Assembly (NCBI GenBank): GCA_038373885.1
Contig: JAWZYV010012385.1
Span: 496,001 to 560,000 of the forward strand
DNA length: 64,000 nt
Direction of reading: 5' to 3'
Origin: Cheiracanthium punctorium
Lineage: Eukaryota > Arthropoda > Arachnida > Araneae > Cheiracanthiidae
Shown: in pieces, positions 46,994-59,385 of the stretch
Layout: each line of letters opens with the position of its first letter
Position numbering within the stretch: the first letter of the stretch is position 1
Translations under genes and position numbers: made by a program
The notes under the pieces: generated by a model
Database searches by the model: none
What the model saw: only the letters and a program-made list of their open reading frames with translations
What the model was told of the DNA's origin: nothing

Positions 46994-47641
46994 TCCGAGA
47001 TAGCACAAACTTGTCCAGAACACGTCATATACACAAGTTGACATGTCCATTAAACATCCAGGATTCGTCGTATTTTCGTCCATTTTACGTCAATATGACA
47101 CTATAGAACGCCCATATGACATCCATATAGACGTAATTATGGACTTACTTGTCTATTTATGGACATAGTATGGGAAAGTCTTGGACATCAGTTTCTATAT
47201 ACGGACCTACTTAGGTCAAGTCTTGGACATCTCCATCCATGCTTCTTGCCATTTCACTAAGGTACTATGGAGTATCTGGAATACGTCTATAAAAAAGACT
47301 TACTCTGGAAATTCCATGTCTAGTTTTGGTCTATTCATGGACATTTTCTGTATTTTCCAGACTATGTCCATAAATAGATGTCTTAGGTCAAGTCTTGGAC
47401 ATCTCCATCCATGCTTCTTGCCATTTCACTAAGATACTATGGATTATCTGGAATATGTCTATAAAAAAGAATTACTCTGGAAATTCCATGTCTAGTTTTG
47501 GTCTATTCATGGACATTTTCTGTATTTTCCAGACTATGTCCATAAATAGATGTCTTCTGGATGTCTGTCTATAGAAATGGACGTAATATGGGCGAGGTGG
47601 ATCAGAAATGGATATAAAATGGACAACTGTGCTATTTGGGG
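46994..47641. mobile_element. Word-rich MITE, GGACAT/ATGTCC type
   Basis: The left end TCCGAGATAGCACA and the right end read inverted, CCCCAAATAGCACA, are followed by ACTTGTCC and GTTGTCC. The interior is packed with (A)TGGACAT, GTCCAT and their complements in both orientations. An internal 172-bp tandem duplication enlarges it. Confidence 0.65.
47211..47554 (+). repeat. 172-bp tandem duplication inside the 47 kb MITE
   Basis: Two head-to-tail copies (47211-47382 and 47383-47554) begin TTAGGTCAAGTCTTGGACAT and differ at only a handful of positions (for example AAGGTACT/AAGATACT and GGAGTATC/GGATTATC). This is much closer than the rest of the element's repeats, so the duplication is recent relative to the element. 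Confidence 0.9.
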
Positions 47642-47644
47642 TCA

Positions 47645-47915
47645 TACCCGGATAGCATAATTTTCGATCAGATACCCGCTTTGTAGATGAATTATACTTA
47701 AGCTGACAATCCATAAAACAACCAGTATTTACCCATTTCTTGTCCATTATATATCAAATTGACTTTGCGTGACATCCATATTACGTCTCACCAATATTCA
47801 TAAAAGGGTGTGCGGATAACTACTATAAGGACTTTTTTATGGACGAGTCTTGACAACATCTATACGGAATCTTTTGTGAACATCCATATGACGGCCATAA
47901 CTTCATTGCATGAAT
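47645..47915. mobile_element. Diverged relative of the 47 kb word-rich MITE
   Basis: Starts ACCCGGATAGCATAA right after the previous element and again contains TTGTCCAT, GACATCCAT, TATGGACGAG and ACATCCATATGAC. Right end not defined. Confidence 0.45.
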
Positions 47916-48095
47916 TATAGGGAATAAGTGTGTAAAAACACTCGGAATTCAACGCCTAGTTTTGTCCATTTTGTCCCTTTTCTGATCTTTGCAAATAATG
48001 TCCTTGAAAGAGCTGTTTCACCTACGTCATTATCACTACGTAACACTTTAGCAAACAACTTGTTGTTGTTATTGTTAAGGTGAACACGTATATCA

Positions 48096-48312
48096 GATTT
48101 GTGTGCTTGGCTGGAAGCTCGCATATAAATCCTCATCAGTAGGACAACACAAAAAGGGATGCTCCCCGTGTGGGTCTTTCTAAGGGGTCCTAGCCCGTAT
48201 TTGCTCTAAGTTACGGATAAAACCACGGAAAACTCCGAGCGGTTAGCTCGACGGACGCGCGATGGGACCTGAAACCGGAACCTTCACACTTCGACCGTCT
48301 ACCATTTCCAAT
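48096..48312 (+). repeat. Interspersed repeat family A, copy 4 (full-length type)
   Basis: Same order and limits as copy 3: TTTGTGTGCTTGGC to TCTACCATTT, with GGGTCTTTCTAAGGGGTCCT shared exactly. Confidence 0.75.
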
Positions 48313-48779
48313 GACATAACCACGCAACCAACTTTTTTCGTTCAAACATTCATTCATTTTAGAATGATCATTGGCCGATTTGGAGAAGTGACCGATGGCA
48401 TCCCAGTTGACCTAAAAAACAAATTCAGTTAAGTCACGTGAAAATACTCTATTAGGTGTCTTATGGATATCGATATAAAAACGTGGACGGATGTGAACAA
48501 GTTGGGTTAAAAATTGACCTCTAAAATACGTAAAAACCTCTAAAATATGTAACCATAACCTCTAAAATATGCAGCCATAAATTTGATCCTGAATATTAGT
48601 CTGCCTTAGGAAATTTTCTATTTGTAAAACGATAGACAAAAGAGTTTTAAAAAATTATGTTTGGGGATAAAAATTGTTTGAAGTAAGTTTACTTTTTTTA
48701 ATTATCCAATATTATGCCTTTGGTATTTTAAAAGGTTATTTTATGCAGTGTAATGTCCGAAGAGCAAAGACTTCTATAG

Positions 48780-48990
48780 AAGACGCAATCAAGACAAGCT
48801 GACATTCCACAAGACAACCAGAATTTGTCTATATCTCGGTCAATTTTTCCTCTGTACGACACCCTCTCTCAGTCATTCATATAGGCATATAATGGACAAG
48901 TTAGTCTTCTTATGCACCTTTTATAGTCGAGTACTGAACATCAGCGCACATCCTCACAAAAGAGTTCTGGAGTATCATCGAAAATTCTTA
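48780..48990. mobile_element. Further diverged GGACA-type MITE fragment
   Basis: AAGCTGACATTCCACAAGAC, CAACCAGAATTTGTC and ATAATGGACAAGTTAGTC recall the order seen at 47.70-47.76 kb (AAGCTGACAATCCATAAAAC, CAACCAG). Confidence 0.4.
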
Positions 48991-49329
48991 TTTTGGTTTT
49001 GCCAATAGTTATTTGCTTTTTAAAAAACGCACAACTTGACAGAAATAGTAAAAATTATTACTATGCATAGCCTAATTAATATTTTAGGCTAAATTTCTTT
49101 GACATTAACCAAATCTTTGTAGGAAGTTTGTTTCTTATTCGAATACTTTTTGGAAAGGGTGTATACGGACCTTCTGTGTGCACCAATTTCTAAATAATAA
49201 GCATAACTTTTTACCTGTCCTCTTTTTTCAATCCTACGAGATAGGATATCATAATTATAGTTATGATATTTTAGTTTTTATGTATCATTTATTGACAGAC
49301 TACGGTAAAATATAAAATTGAAAAACAAT

Positions 49330-50509
49330 ATGAAGAATTATTTAAAAACAAATCAAATTTTCGATTCTCCGTTCTTTATGCTTAATTGTCAACGTATGCT
49401 TGATTTAAAAAAAAGTTCCATTGTTTTCTATTTACCAATGGAAATTTTTTCTACACTAATAGATTTTGATACAAAAACATTACTTCTATGTTCCAATGTA
49501 ATGCACAGTATTTCTTTAAGAAATGCATTTACTAACATTTCAAGGTAATGATAAATCACCGAAAGATGATCTAATATTCTGAGTAGTAAGCGTAAGTCTT
49601 ACATCAGTTAAATAAAGTAATGCCAGAGCCAAACGCTTAAGTGATTAATTGAGAGTTTTACAAGATATAACTCTTCAGCCAACGATACTCTAGCAAACAA
49701 GCCCTAAAATATGTGTTTCAAATACTATACCAACAAGATACATTATTTCCTACTTATTCATTCACGCAACGTGATTTTTATATCACAAATTTGACATAGG
49801 AAATTTTACTAACACTCATTTTGAAGTATCAGTTTGCTTAGCCACAAAAATAAAATTTGCGTGTCAGTAAAAAACTTTGGCAGAATTTTCACATTTACAT
49901 AAGCCTTTGTACCTCAACAACTTAAAATTAAAAAAAAAATTACTGCAATGTGTTTAAACATATTAGGAACATACTGAACGTTTTTATTTTTCAGTTTTAT
50001 AATTCGTGTAAAATTTACTAAATGAAATGTTTTTGTATAGTTCAATAAATAAAATATTAACTCGTAAAAAAATCTATACAAATTTAATAAGTGAAACTAT
50101 TTTTTCTGAGAATGAATTATAAAAAAAAAAGAAAATTAAACGAATCATAGTTTTACCGAAATTAATGTTTGTGTTTGATGTGTTACCATACTTACTACTT
50201 AAATTATGTTTTGAAAAAGATTTTTAAAAAATATCCAGCACTACTTTCAAATAAATTGCATGATGCAAAAAGTGTGTCTGAAAAAAAACAGTATGTTTCC
50301 CTTCTTTCGCTATTCGGGACATAGTTTATAAAAAATCTCCAATCTGAGAAAGATATGCATTCTTTTTTTATATTTTCTTAAAAAATTTCGATCTTTTCCT
50401 GAACTATTTCCTCTGTTGACCTTTTTTCAAGTTTATTGATTACCGATAACTTGAAGGACAAGAATATAAATCAGACACCAGCTGAATTTTTCGGATTTCT
50501 GGAAGAAAA
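49330..50509 (+). CDS. Tentative F-box-like gene start, join(49330..49544, 50432..50509), incomplete
   Basis: From ATG 49330 the frame reads MKNYLKTNQIFDSPFF, then FYLPMEIFSTLIDFDTKTLL and LCSNVMHSI. The second block fits the F-box consensus (LPxEIl..I...LD...LL..S.V), the SKP1-binding module of ubiquitin ligases. An upstream in-frame stop (49306) supports this start. The frame closes only by running into a donor-like CAAG then GTAATG at 49545, leaving two bases. A candidate second exon at 50432-50509 has a pyrimidine-rich acceptor (CTCTGTTGACCTTTTTTCAAG), supplies the needed one base, reads LLITDNLKDKNINQTPAEFF, and ends at a GTAAGA donor (50510). No third exon was found. Short exons in AT-rich DNA can arise by chance. 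Confidence 0.35.
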
Positions 50510-50902
50510 GTAAGAAAAAATAAAATACTGCAGAAAAATGTAGGCTCAATTTTATTCGTTTTTATTTGTTACTGCGTACTTTCTCAGTAAATTTTGGAGG
50601 TGATTTTTATTTCACAGTTTTAGAAAGTTTTCTTTTTCGTGAGTTTTTGAAGAAGTGCGTTCTTTTTTTACTCTCCTTTAAACTTGCAAAGTTCTTTTTT
50701 GTCACTCCATAAACACGTATTGATTTGTTTTACCTATCTACGGTTTATTTTTTGTGTTTCGTTACTTCACTGAAGTTTCTCTTTTTTTGTTTAACGATAA
50801 CGATTAAGTAAAGTTGTTTAAGGTATATTTTTTTCAAATATTAAAAAAACAATGTTATAATAATTATCTTGCAGAAGCATTACTCTTTAAATAAGTACAT
50901 AT

Positions 50903-50906
<4 letters not shown>

Positions 50907-50976
<70 letters not shown>
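50907..50976. repeat. Compound (TA)n(CA)n microsatellite
   Basis: About 15 TA units followed by about 18 CA units, then CGCGCAC. A further small (CA)n/(TG)n cluster lies at about 51090-51132. Minus-strand frames across it are artefacts. Confidence 0.95.
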
Positions 50977-51429
50977 GCACATAATCGTTTTTTGTTTTTC
51001 GGTTTCATATATTTTACTCTTTTTGGACATGTTACTTAAGTATGAATGTTTCCCTAAATCAAAACATATATTATTACATTCCTTCCGCACAAGCACACAC
51101 ACACATGTATATATATGTAAGTGTGTGTGTGTTTGTTTCATTATATTCTTAGAAACAGCGAACAATAAGACTTCCTGGTGATGGAAAGTAAAATTCGTGA
51201 ATTTGAAAATCTTTTCGATAAATTCCTGGCACAACTATTGAAGCTTATTTTCTCATTTAATAATGAAAATTTATTACTCATACATCTGAATTTTATCAGA
51301 TTTCAACAAGCTGCAAGATCAACAGTAGTTCATCTGAAAATTTTGTAATTTTGTTTCATCTGAATATTTAATGTTCGTATATAAACAAATCCATTTCATA
51401 GAATAATTAAACACTTTCAAATATCATCG

Positions 51430-51790
51430 ATAGTTACGTCCCGCAGTGATATGGGCGTTGAAGTCCGTTTCCATAAGAACACAGCAAGTGAAACAGCACC
51501 CGGCTTGGCCAGTGCTTGGGAGGGTTAACTCCTTCTCGGCTCGACTGCTGTGGGACCGTGTACGCTAATGGGAGCTGGTGCACGTAAAATCCGACGTGAC
51601 TCCAATGTCCTCAGTTGTTAAACGATACCTCTGAGGGTTCCGATTTAAGGTTATTGGGCCCTCCTTTGGAATTGGTCCAAAATTAGGGACCAACGCAGAA
51701 GTCCAAACCCTTCGGAGTCAATGACCCTCCGAAGGGTTTGGTCTTCTGTTCCAGAGACTTCATTTTCCGGAGCTAGTGCAATGTTCTACA
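51430..51790. other. GC-rich structured block, possible SINE or other RNA-derived repeat
   Basis: Composition changes abruptly from AT-rich to GC-richer for about 350 bp. GGCTTGGCCAGTGCTTGGGA followed by GGG near 51503-51525 faintly resembles the 3' part of 5S rRNA (GGCCTGGTTAGTACTTGGATGG), raising a 5S-derived SINE as one option. The right part contains two nested stem-loops: TTGGTCC with GGACCAA (51673-51693) and the strong hairpin listed separately. No open frame of note. Confidence 0.35.
51697..51747. repeat. Strong hairpin, 21-bp arms
   Basis: Arms 51697-51717 and 51727-51747 (AGAAGTCCAAACCCTTCGGAG and its inverse) differ at one position and enclose a 9-base loop. The G/C content makes it far more stable than surrounding sequence could form. 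Confidence 0.9.
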
Positions 51791-51799
51791 AGAATACCA

Positions 51800-53175
51800 T
51801 CGATAGTGACAAAAATTTATGAAGCTGTTTTATAATGTATATTTTAGTAAATATATAAATAATTATAATAATTTAATTTTTAAACTTTTGAGAAGTGCTA
51901 GTACTCTATCTGTACCATAGTCGTGGATCTGTACTTCATGTGTACCAGTGTGGCTACCAGTTTCCCCCTCCCATCCACACATGCAAGCGTTCCTCTATAC
52001 CTGTGTTAATCCTTCCCATTTTGTCACCTCATTGGGAGATAGTAAACTAATCACAACGTAAAATGCTCTCACATGTTAATCAGGCATATTTTTTAAAGAA
52101 TCTCTTGAAAATTAGGAAAACCAGATTGAAGAATTTCAATACACGGTAAAACAGTAAATAAAAGAGACTTTTTATTCTGAATTTGAATTTTAAACTAATA
52201 GAAGCATTTGCTGGATATTTCCATTGATTTGAAGCTGCTGTCATGAACATCATAGGACCAACATTGCACTTATCTTCAACAGAGCTGAAATTTATTATAA
52301 ATAGAACGAAAAATTCTTTAATAGGTTTATGTGCTGTTTCAGCAATATATATCTTGTGTTTAGCCTCATATAATAATTTCATAATCCACTATCTTGTATA
52401 TGGCTAGTAACTGTTGATATGTAATTTCGTTGATTATTCTTTTCAATTTCTTCAAATTTATTATTTATTTATCTTTATTTATTTACATATAACTTATTTT
52501 AAAGTAAAACACTGAGTAAATTTCAAATAGTGGAATAAAATACACACTAAACTTCAATTACTTTTGACAGAAAATGTAGGCAGCGTTATAGAATGTCGAA
52601 TACACATTACGATTAATGGTGAAAAAAGGTCAGATTTAATTGGATGAAGGAAAAACATCGCTGACTTAGAATGAATGCTTATTTATTACTGAATAGTTAA
52701 TTTTGAACTCCCTTTCTAAAAAACATAACTTAAAGTGAAAGCATATTTTAAACATTTAGTATAATTCTTAAATATGTTCACCATTTCAATCATAGTTTGT
52801 CAACATTATCAGCTGAGAGTATTTAGTTCACGTTGCTTGTATTTAGTTATACTTTTTTTAACTTAAAGAAATTTCTAAAATGAAGTTAGAAATTAAACCA
52901 ATCAGTTTAGTATTTGATAAATCGAAACTGTCATTGACGCGACTTAAGAGAACTCCAGAAAGTTTCCTTCAGATGATCTTTTAGAAATGAATGTGAGAGC
53001 GAACTATTAATCTGATAAAATTAATCTAATATTGTGTTCTATGCTTTTATTTCAGCATTCATATAATAAATGAGTCTTAATTAACTTCCAAAGTATTTGT
53101 TCTAATTTAAAGTGCGATTTTTTTTTGTACTGAACACGCCACTTAATCTGTCGTAATTATTTTCCACGTATTGCG
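51800..53175. other. AT-rich stretch, no gene called
   Basis: A 100-codon minus-strand frame (52080-52382) contains an acceptor-like AATTTCAG and a stretch SVEDKCNVGPMMFMTAASNQ, but no family or partner exon is recognised. A short plus-strand frame at 52879-52984 (MKLEIKPISLVFDKSK...) is similarly unsupported. Nothing else is seen. Confidence 0.35.
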
Positions 53176-53379
53176 CTATTCAGCTAAAAAGAAAGAAATA
53201 GAGTTTTTTAGCGACTGAGCGAAGCGTGCTGGTATCTCGTAGTTATGCCAATATAATCGCAAAGTGAATCTCGAAGTACGGTAATCGACTTTACGAATAG
53301 GGTGCACCCGCCCCACGGTTAAAAAAAATTCCAGGGAGTCGTTCAATATATCTCTATCGCATTCCCAATTACCAAACAA
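53176..53379 (-). other. Unassigned 67-codon open frame of repeat-like composition
   Basis: The frame reads MFGNWECDRDILNDSLEF, then VGRVHPIRKVDYRTSRFTL and YWHNYEIPARFAQSLKNSI. Its GC content and charged, non-repetitive composition differ from neighbouring noise. It may be a fragment of a transposon or repeat-borne protein; no family is recognised and no splice sites are evident. Confidence 0.25.
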
Positions 53380-56300
53380 ACATTAAGGCCCAACTAAAAA
53401 AAAATGTGTGTGGAAAATATATATATCAAGAAAAAATATGAATAATCCCTCTGTATCTGAAACATTATTTTCTTGGGTGTATGTTCTATTTTATAATTTT
53501 GAAATTTATTAATTTCATATACAAAATCATAAATATTTTATATGCTATTTTTTATTTTTCTGACACAAAAGCAAGAAATATATGTATTAGTTTTTAAGTT
53601 TTGGACTTTTTTTTACTTTTTCTTTATCGCGCGCGAAAAAAAAAAAAATAATGGTTACATTTCTAAGAAAAGCGAACATTCAGAATTACTCCGATTGAAT
53701 GTGTATTTTGAAGTAAGCGGGGATTCATTAAAAGTATATGTTACAAACACTAAAGGAGAATTTTATTAAACTTACTTCGTCAAATAAATAAATATTTGTA
53801 AAGTTTTCTTTGAGCATAAGTAAAAAAGTGAGTTAAGATTGCTCAATCCATATTGAGCACATCACATATTTGAGTACTGCTACCATGTATTTAAAAAACT
53901 GGGCGGGAGCAAGGCGTAAGGCGTTAAAGGTCCAATTGAGAAGAACACGAGACTGTTTGCTAAGCCAAGCCAATCACTTGCACATTTTTTTCTTACTCGA
54001 ATCCAAAAATATTTATATTTTATAGAACACCGAAAAAAAAAGTAATGTACATGTAATATACACGCATATTACCATATATATATATAGATACTCGCATATT
54101 ACCATATATATATACACGCATATTACAACAAGTTTTATTTGTTTCTATTAAATGTATACGTGATGTATGGTATAATTAATACCATTGATGGAACTCAACC
54201 AATGAAAACAAATTCACAAACTCTTCGAAATTACTTTCCAAACTTATTTCAATTGTTTAAGTGAGAAGCGAAGTTAATTACAACAGGGGAATTATCCGCA
54301 CCATTCCATTTACAGATGTAATTTTCCGTTAATGATAAGCTTTTTTACTGTGTTCTTTATCCTTAAAGATACATTATTATCCTGTCATTAAATTTACGAC
54401 CTTTACTCTCGAGGAATACAATGTATTAATTATTTTATTTTATCTTTAACCATAATTTTGCGCAGTTATTTCACGTTCTGAACTGGATGCTCAGCCAATT
54501 ATCAATCAGTTATTTTCTAGATGATCCACTTATACTAGTGTGTTTGTAGATTGAAACAGAAAGTTCTTATGTGTTCAATTATTAATTTTTCTACGCGTAG
54601 TACAGAATATCAGTTAGTGAAGTTACATATAAACAAAATCAGTTAGTGAAGGTTTTAGGAATGTATGTTTGAACAAAAATAATATAATAAGAAAATAATA
54701 ACTACTGCTGAATTCTGTAATGTAGTAGTGAATTTATCCAGTATAATGATGAGGGGATGTATGCAAAATGCTAATTATTCATTCATTTATCTTGTTTTTA
54801 GAACAATATTATATTTAAATAATCTAACTTGATCATCGCAAATTCATCATACAGAATTTTAAACAGTTTGAAGAACCATTTGAAAAAAAATATTCTCAAA
54901 ACTATGTACCGCTAAAATACGAGGTTTAGTTTAAAATCTGACATACAATGTAAAGATTGAAAATAAATCATTAATACTGTTAATGAAATATGGAAAGTTG
55001 TTTACATACTCATTGATGTGATCGTGTGGACATGGATAAAACCAGTATGCATATTTCAATAATTCTTAAATAATTCTAAACTGATAGATACTGGTTTTTT
55101 ATTCAATTTAATATGCGAGAAAAATACAAGATTTATATACAGTTACGGTCACTAAGAAGGGATAATAACAAATTATGAAACATAGAGTATTTTAAAAGAT
55201 AAACGGCATTCTTCTTTTTATAAATTGCATTTTAGAAACCGTAGTCCTTGACTATATTAATGTGACCACTAGACATTTTCTATCAGCAATACTGGAGTCG
55301 CCATAAAAAAAGATTGTTCGCAAGTATTTATGGAAGAGTTGCCACTACAGCAAAACAAAAATTTATTCAAAGAAGATTTACCACAAAAAAGAAGGGATGA
55401 AAAAAAAATTGGGTGAATCCACTTGACTTTCCAAATGCTTGATCGCAATCCATAGGAATCTTTTTTTGTTGCCCTGTACGAAAACTATGTCTTACACATA
55501 CCAAATTCTTTATAGGTTATGTGACCGTTACTTATAATATGCTTACGCATTTTGCGTTCAAGCAAATGCACCATTTACATGCCAACACTCTTTCAAGAAT
55601 TTTTATCCGTTGTTCGCAAAGTATTCTTTTTTGTAGTCCATTAAAAAATTAATATAGGAATTTCGAATACCTCAAAATGTGTCAATACATCAAAATATAA
55701 TAATCCAATTATAGTCGCAATAGTATTTTTTTAAGATTACAATACGTTCTTGGAATGGTATATGTTGGGAAAAAAAACAATATACATACAGGGTGTCCCA
55801 TAATGATTGCGACAAACTTAAGCGAAGTAATTCACATAATAATGATTCAGAGTTGCATACCAGTGTGAGGTCTTAAACGTAGTCTTCATATAATTGTTAA
55901 TAATCCCTTTGGAACAAGTACTGAAAAAATAATTATCTTTTCGCACATTGTTCTTCAAAATTTAATGTTTCTTTCAAAGAAAACATACAACTAAAAATAA
56001 AATTCTATTCCATTTCATCGATGAAATTTTTGGAAAAAAAGTCCATTACCTAAGAAGCTCGATTAAGTGATTAGGTGGTCACTTCAACTCTTTTCAAAAA
56101 GTGATTATTAATAGGTAAGCAAAATTATTCTGATATCTTATTAAGTGCTCTCCTTCTCCAATTGTAATCAAAAGGGAACACACAGTATTTACAGGTGGTC
56201 ACAAAAACATGCCCACGTACTGTAATTAGTAAGATATAAATGATGTAACCTAAGATGATCATTTATACAGTGTAATCTATAAAATTATTACGTTTCCCCT

Positions 56301-57080
56301 ACAAAAAATTGGTACAATCTATTGTTATCAGAAAAAAAAATAATCTTTTAAATCATTGCTGTTTGAATCATTTTGTTAAAACATATATTCCTCTTGTAGA
56401 AAAGTTGTTAGCAGCTTATTTCAATAGTCATTGCTGATTAAAAGACGGTATGATTAAATGTCTAAAGATTCAAGCAATAATACAGTTCTGTGAGCATAAA
56501 CAATTATTTAACTTATCCCAATAAAAAACCTGTCTATGTTATAACGCTGAAATCAATGTCTTCAAGACTAAAATTTACCAAAATGATCAATATGACATTT
56601 ATGTGTGACAAGCATCCATACAAAACACGTATTTAGTAGCTGTCTTTTGAATTGTATCTTACAAAATACTTTTGACTGTGTTGTGAATGTATCAGGCATT
56701 AGCATACATGAATAATGTGTTGGCCATGCTCTAGTAAAATAGCGTGAAAAGAAAAAATAAACAGAGGAAGCGCTGTTTTTTCGCAAGCAACGTAATATTT
56801 AAGGCGACTTATCTTGCATTTTAAGTTGTGTAATACAGTGTACAGAAAATATAAAACTGTACTGAAAATGTTTTGTCAGGAAATCCGCTATTGAATTGGA
56901 AATATCTTTTGCATAACTTTTTCTGACAAACTGTTGATAAAAAATGTTGGTTTAGTAAGTTTTATAGAACCTTTATTATTTTAACCTTTTCCTGGCGGGA
57001 AAATTTTGGCCGTACTGCTTCAGAAGGACGGGAGCATATGAAAAATGCTTTCCCCCATTTCAGTGACTCTTAGCTGAAGG
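53380..57080. other. AT-rich stretch, no gene recognised
   Basis: Contains a small tandem repeat (54060-54125). A single mariner-like end, ACAGGGTGTCCCATAATG at about 55788, has no partner. Otherwise only short low-complexity frames. Confidence 0.45.
54060..54125 (+). repeat. Small tandem repeat around CGCATATTAC
   Basis: CGCATATTAC occurs three times (about 54063, 54090 and 54117); the first two copies continue as CATATATATATA. Confidence 0.85.
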
Positions 57081-57084
57081 GGAA

Positions 57085-58262
57085 CAGGTCAATTCCGGCG
57101 AGAATTTTCCCCCGTGATTCCACCCGTAGGACAATTCCGCCGCGCCATTTTGTCATGAATTGACCCTTACAGGACAATTCCGCCTCGCCATTTTCTTGAG
57201 ACAAGAAATGGAGTTTGAATAGCACGTTCATATTTGGCGATTCATCCAGCACTTGTTGGCGACGACGGAATATCAATATGCCCACGGGTGCATATGCTAT
57301 AAATTAGTGAACCTATTGATAATTTTCTCGACTCAGAATTTTCTCTGCCTTCAGAGATTAATTTCCGATGTTGTTCCGACATCGATGGTTTTTCTCTGTG
57401 TTGCGATATTTGGCAATGCACCCAGCACGTGTTTGGTGAAGACAGAAAGCCAGTATGCCCACAAGTGCATGCGCTATAAATTAGTGAACCTATTAATAAT
57501 TTTCTCTGCCTGCTGAGATTAATTTCCGATGTTGTTCTGACATCAATAATATTTGTCTGTGTGCCCAACCTAGTCAGAAGGGGCACAATAGGGATTCCTG
57601 ATTAGCAGAGAGGTTCCACCAAATGCAGCATATATGCCTAATATTCTTTTTATTAATGTTGGTATATATACGATTGTAATTTCTGTCATAATGAGGTCAT
57701 TGCTACTTGATGACTGTGTGGCGGCCTGATTGGGCATAAATTTTTATGCCATGAATGTTGAACTCTGCACCACCGAGGGAGGAAAAGATCTTGTTATTGT
57801 TGACGGTATTACTTACTATAAAAAAAATACTGAAAAACGGTGAACTTGTGGGCAGTGCAGTAAAGAAGAGAAATGACTGCAAAAGTGTACACTTGCGTAA
57901 AAGACTTTTATCGAACAAAATCCCCCTTTTGAACCGAGCCATTTTGCCTGAGATTCGAGATAGCTATTCACAACGCTATACGTGTAACATGGCCCAATGC
58001 TAATGTTCAAGGTGCATATGTTACTTAGGTGGTCAGGGATAGATCCTTTTCCTCATAGCTTTCAAAATATCCTATTTGTAGTCAAAGAGCAAATAACTAT
58101 CGCCAACTCCTCGTCGCCAAAAGAAACACTGTCTGTGAACTCCTTCGGCGGAATTGTCCTCTCGAAAAAAAAAACCCGAAAAAGAATCGGCGGAATTGTT
58201 CTATGGGGGGAAAAGAGACGGAAAATTTTCGGCGGAATCGTCCTACACTGCAGCGGAATTGG
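57085..58262. mobile_element. Foldback-type DNA element with iterated GGACAATTCCGCC ends
   Basis: The left end carries GGTCAATTCCGGCG (57086), GGACAATTCCGCCG (57129) and GGACAATTCCGCCT (57172). The right end carries the inverse, CGGCGGAATTGTCC or close variants, at 58146, 58188 and 58230, and a degenerate AGCGGAATTGG at 58252. Spacer blocks such as AGAATTTTCC are shared between the ends, so the whole subterminal repeats are inverted. The inside has a tandem duplication (about 57236-57400 and 57410-57550) with TATGCCCAC, GCTATAAATTAGTGAACCT and GATTAATTTCCGATGTTGTT. A 114-codon minus frame that covers both duplicates is internally repetitive and has no known domain. Confidence 0.65.
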
Positions 58263-58762
58263 TTAGAGACCAGCTGAAGCTGATATTTCTGCAACAATCA
58301 TTGATGGATTACTCTTCCCGCCCCCGAAGTAAAACGAACTTCTTGAACAAGGGGATTACGTTTACGCGTATATTCTCCTTTTCCGGAACTGGGGGTGCAA
58401 CTGAATTGATGGATGGATGTTGGCATCTCTCCCCGCCGGTCCAGTACAGGTAAACAATTACAAAGGGGGAAAGCATTAGTGGGTCGAAATATGAACCAAG
58501 CCCGTCCTTTAGGGTGTTCTACTGCTTGGTTGAAAAATCGACCGCCCGTCTTCAAAGCGTTTATGGGTGTGTTTTGAAGAATTAAAATATCATTTTTATC
58601 GTTTCACAGTTACTCGTCAATGTATATTTGTTTTCGTTTGCAACTTGGCTTGTCCTTTTAGATAGTTAAGAAATCGAGTACGAGCTTTTGCTCCAACAAA
58701 AATAAGCCTTAATTAAGAGGTAATAGAAATACAATCATAAATATGGTATTTGTAGTTTAATT

Positions 58763-59094
58763 CAGCGTTTCTCAGCCTGTGGGGCGCGACCCCCAAGGTG
58801 GGCGCAGAGCGTTTGAAGGGGGGGGGGGTTCGATAAAAACCAAAGAGCAAGTAGGGATGCATTTTCGTAAAAAAATCATGTTATTTATTCTCATTTTTAC
58901 TCAAAAATCTATCCATCTTCGCTTAAAATGTTCATTCAAACTTTACTGATAACATTATTTTCTAGAAAATTCGACTAAATGTTCATTGTTAAAGATTAAA
59001 ACTGCATGTATGCTGAAAACTGTGAGGAGGGGATGCGCCACCGTAAGTTAGCCTTTGTTGGGGGACGCGACGTTTAAAAGGTTAAGAACCGCTG
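58763..59094. mobile_element. hAT-type MITE with exact 8-bp target duplication
   Basis: The left end CAGCGTTTCTCAGCC and the right end read inverted, CAGCGGTTCTTAACC, are typical hAT ends, followed by TGTGGGGCGCGACCCCC and its counterpart. GTTTAATT flanks both sides (58755-58762 and 59095-59102). 332 bp, non-coding. Confidence 0.92.
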
Positions 59095-59185
59095 GTTTAA
59101 TTCGATATATTTTCTGCACGTGTATGTGGAAAGCTTTAAGCTGCTTACTCTTTAACAATGGTAGCAGATACATTTTCACAAAAAA

Positions 59186-59245
59186 TTGAAAAATCAAATA
59201 TATATATATATAGATAGATATGTCTATGTCTATGTATGTATATGT
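59186..59245. repeat. Simple repeat, (TA)n with TAGA/TATG variants
   Basis: Short mixed microsatellite. Confidence 0.75.
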
Positions 59246-59385
59246 ACAGCTGCGGAAAAAAAAAGTCCCACTTGCTCTTTATTTCGCCATCGTTCGTCGT
59301 ATAGCAAATTTATATATACCATTCGTTTGCAAATAACGCGTACTTTAATTTACTATTAATTTAATTTGCATAAGGGGTCGTCTTC

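Noticed and set aside
48110..48160. Hammerhead core CTGATGA on the minus strand in repeat family A
   Set aside because: No GAAA partner or stem II follows, and copy 3 of the repeat has CTGACG instead.
50905..51234. 109-codon minus-strand frame
   Set aside because: Half of it is translation of the (TA)n(CA)n microsatellite.
57242..57586. 114-codon minus-strand frame with an internal repeat
   Set aside because: The repeat is the tandem duplication inside the 57 kb foldback element; no known domain, so not called a gene.
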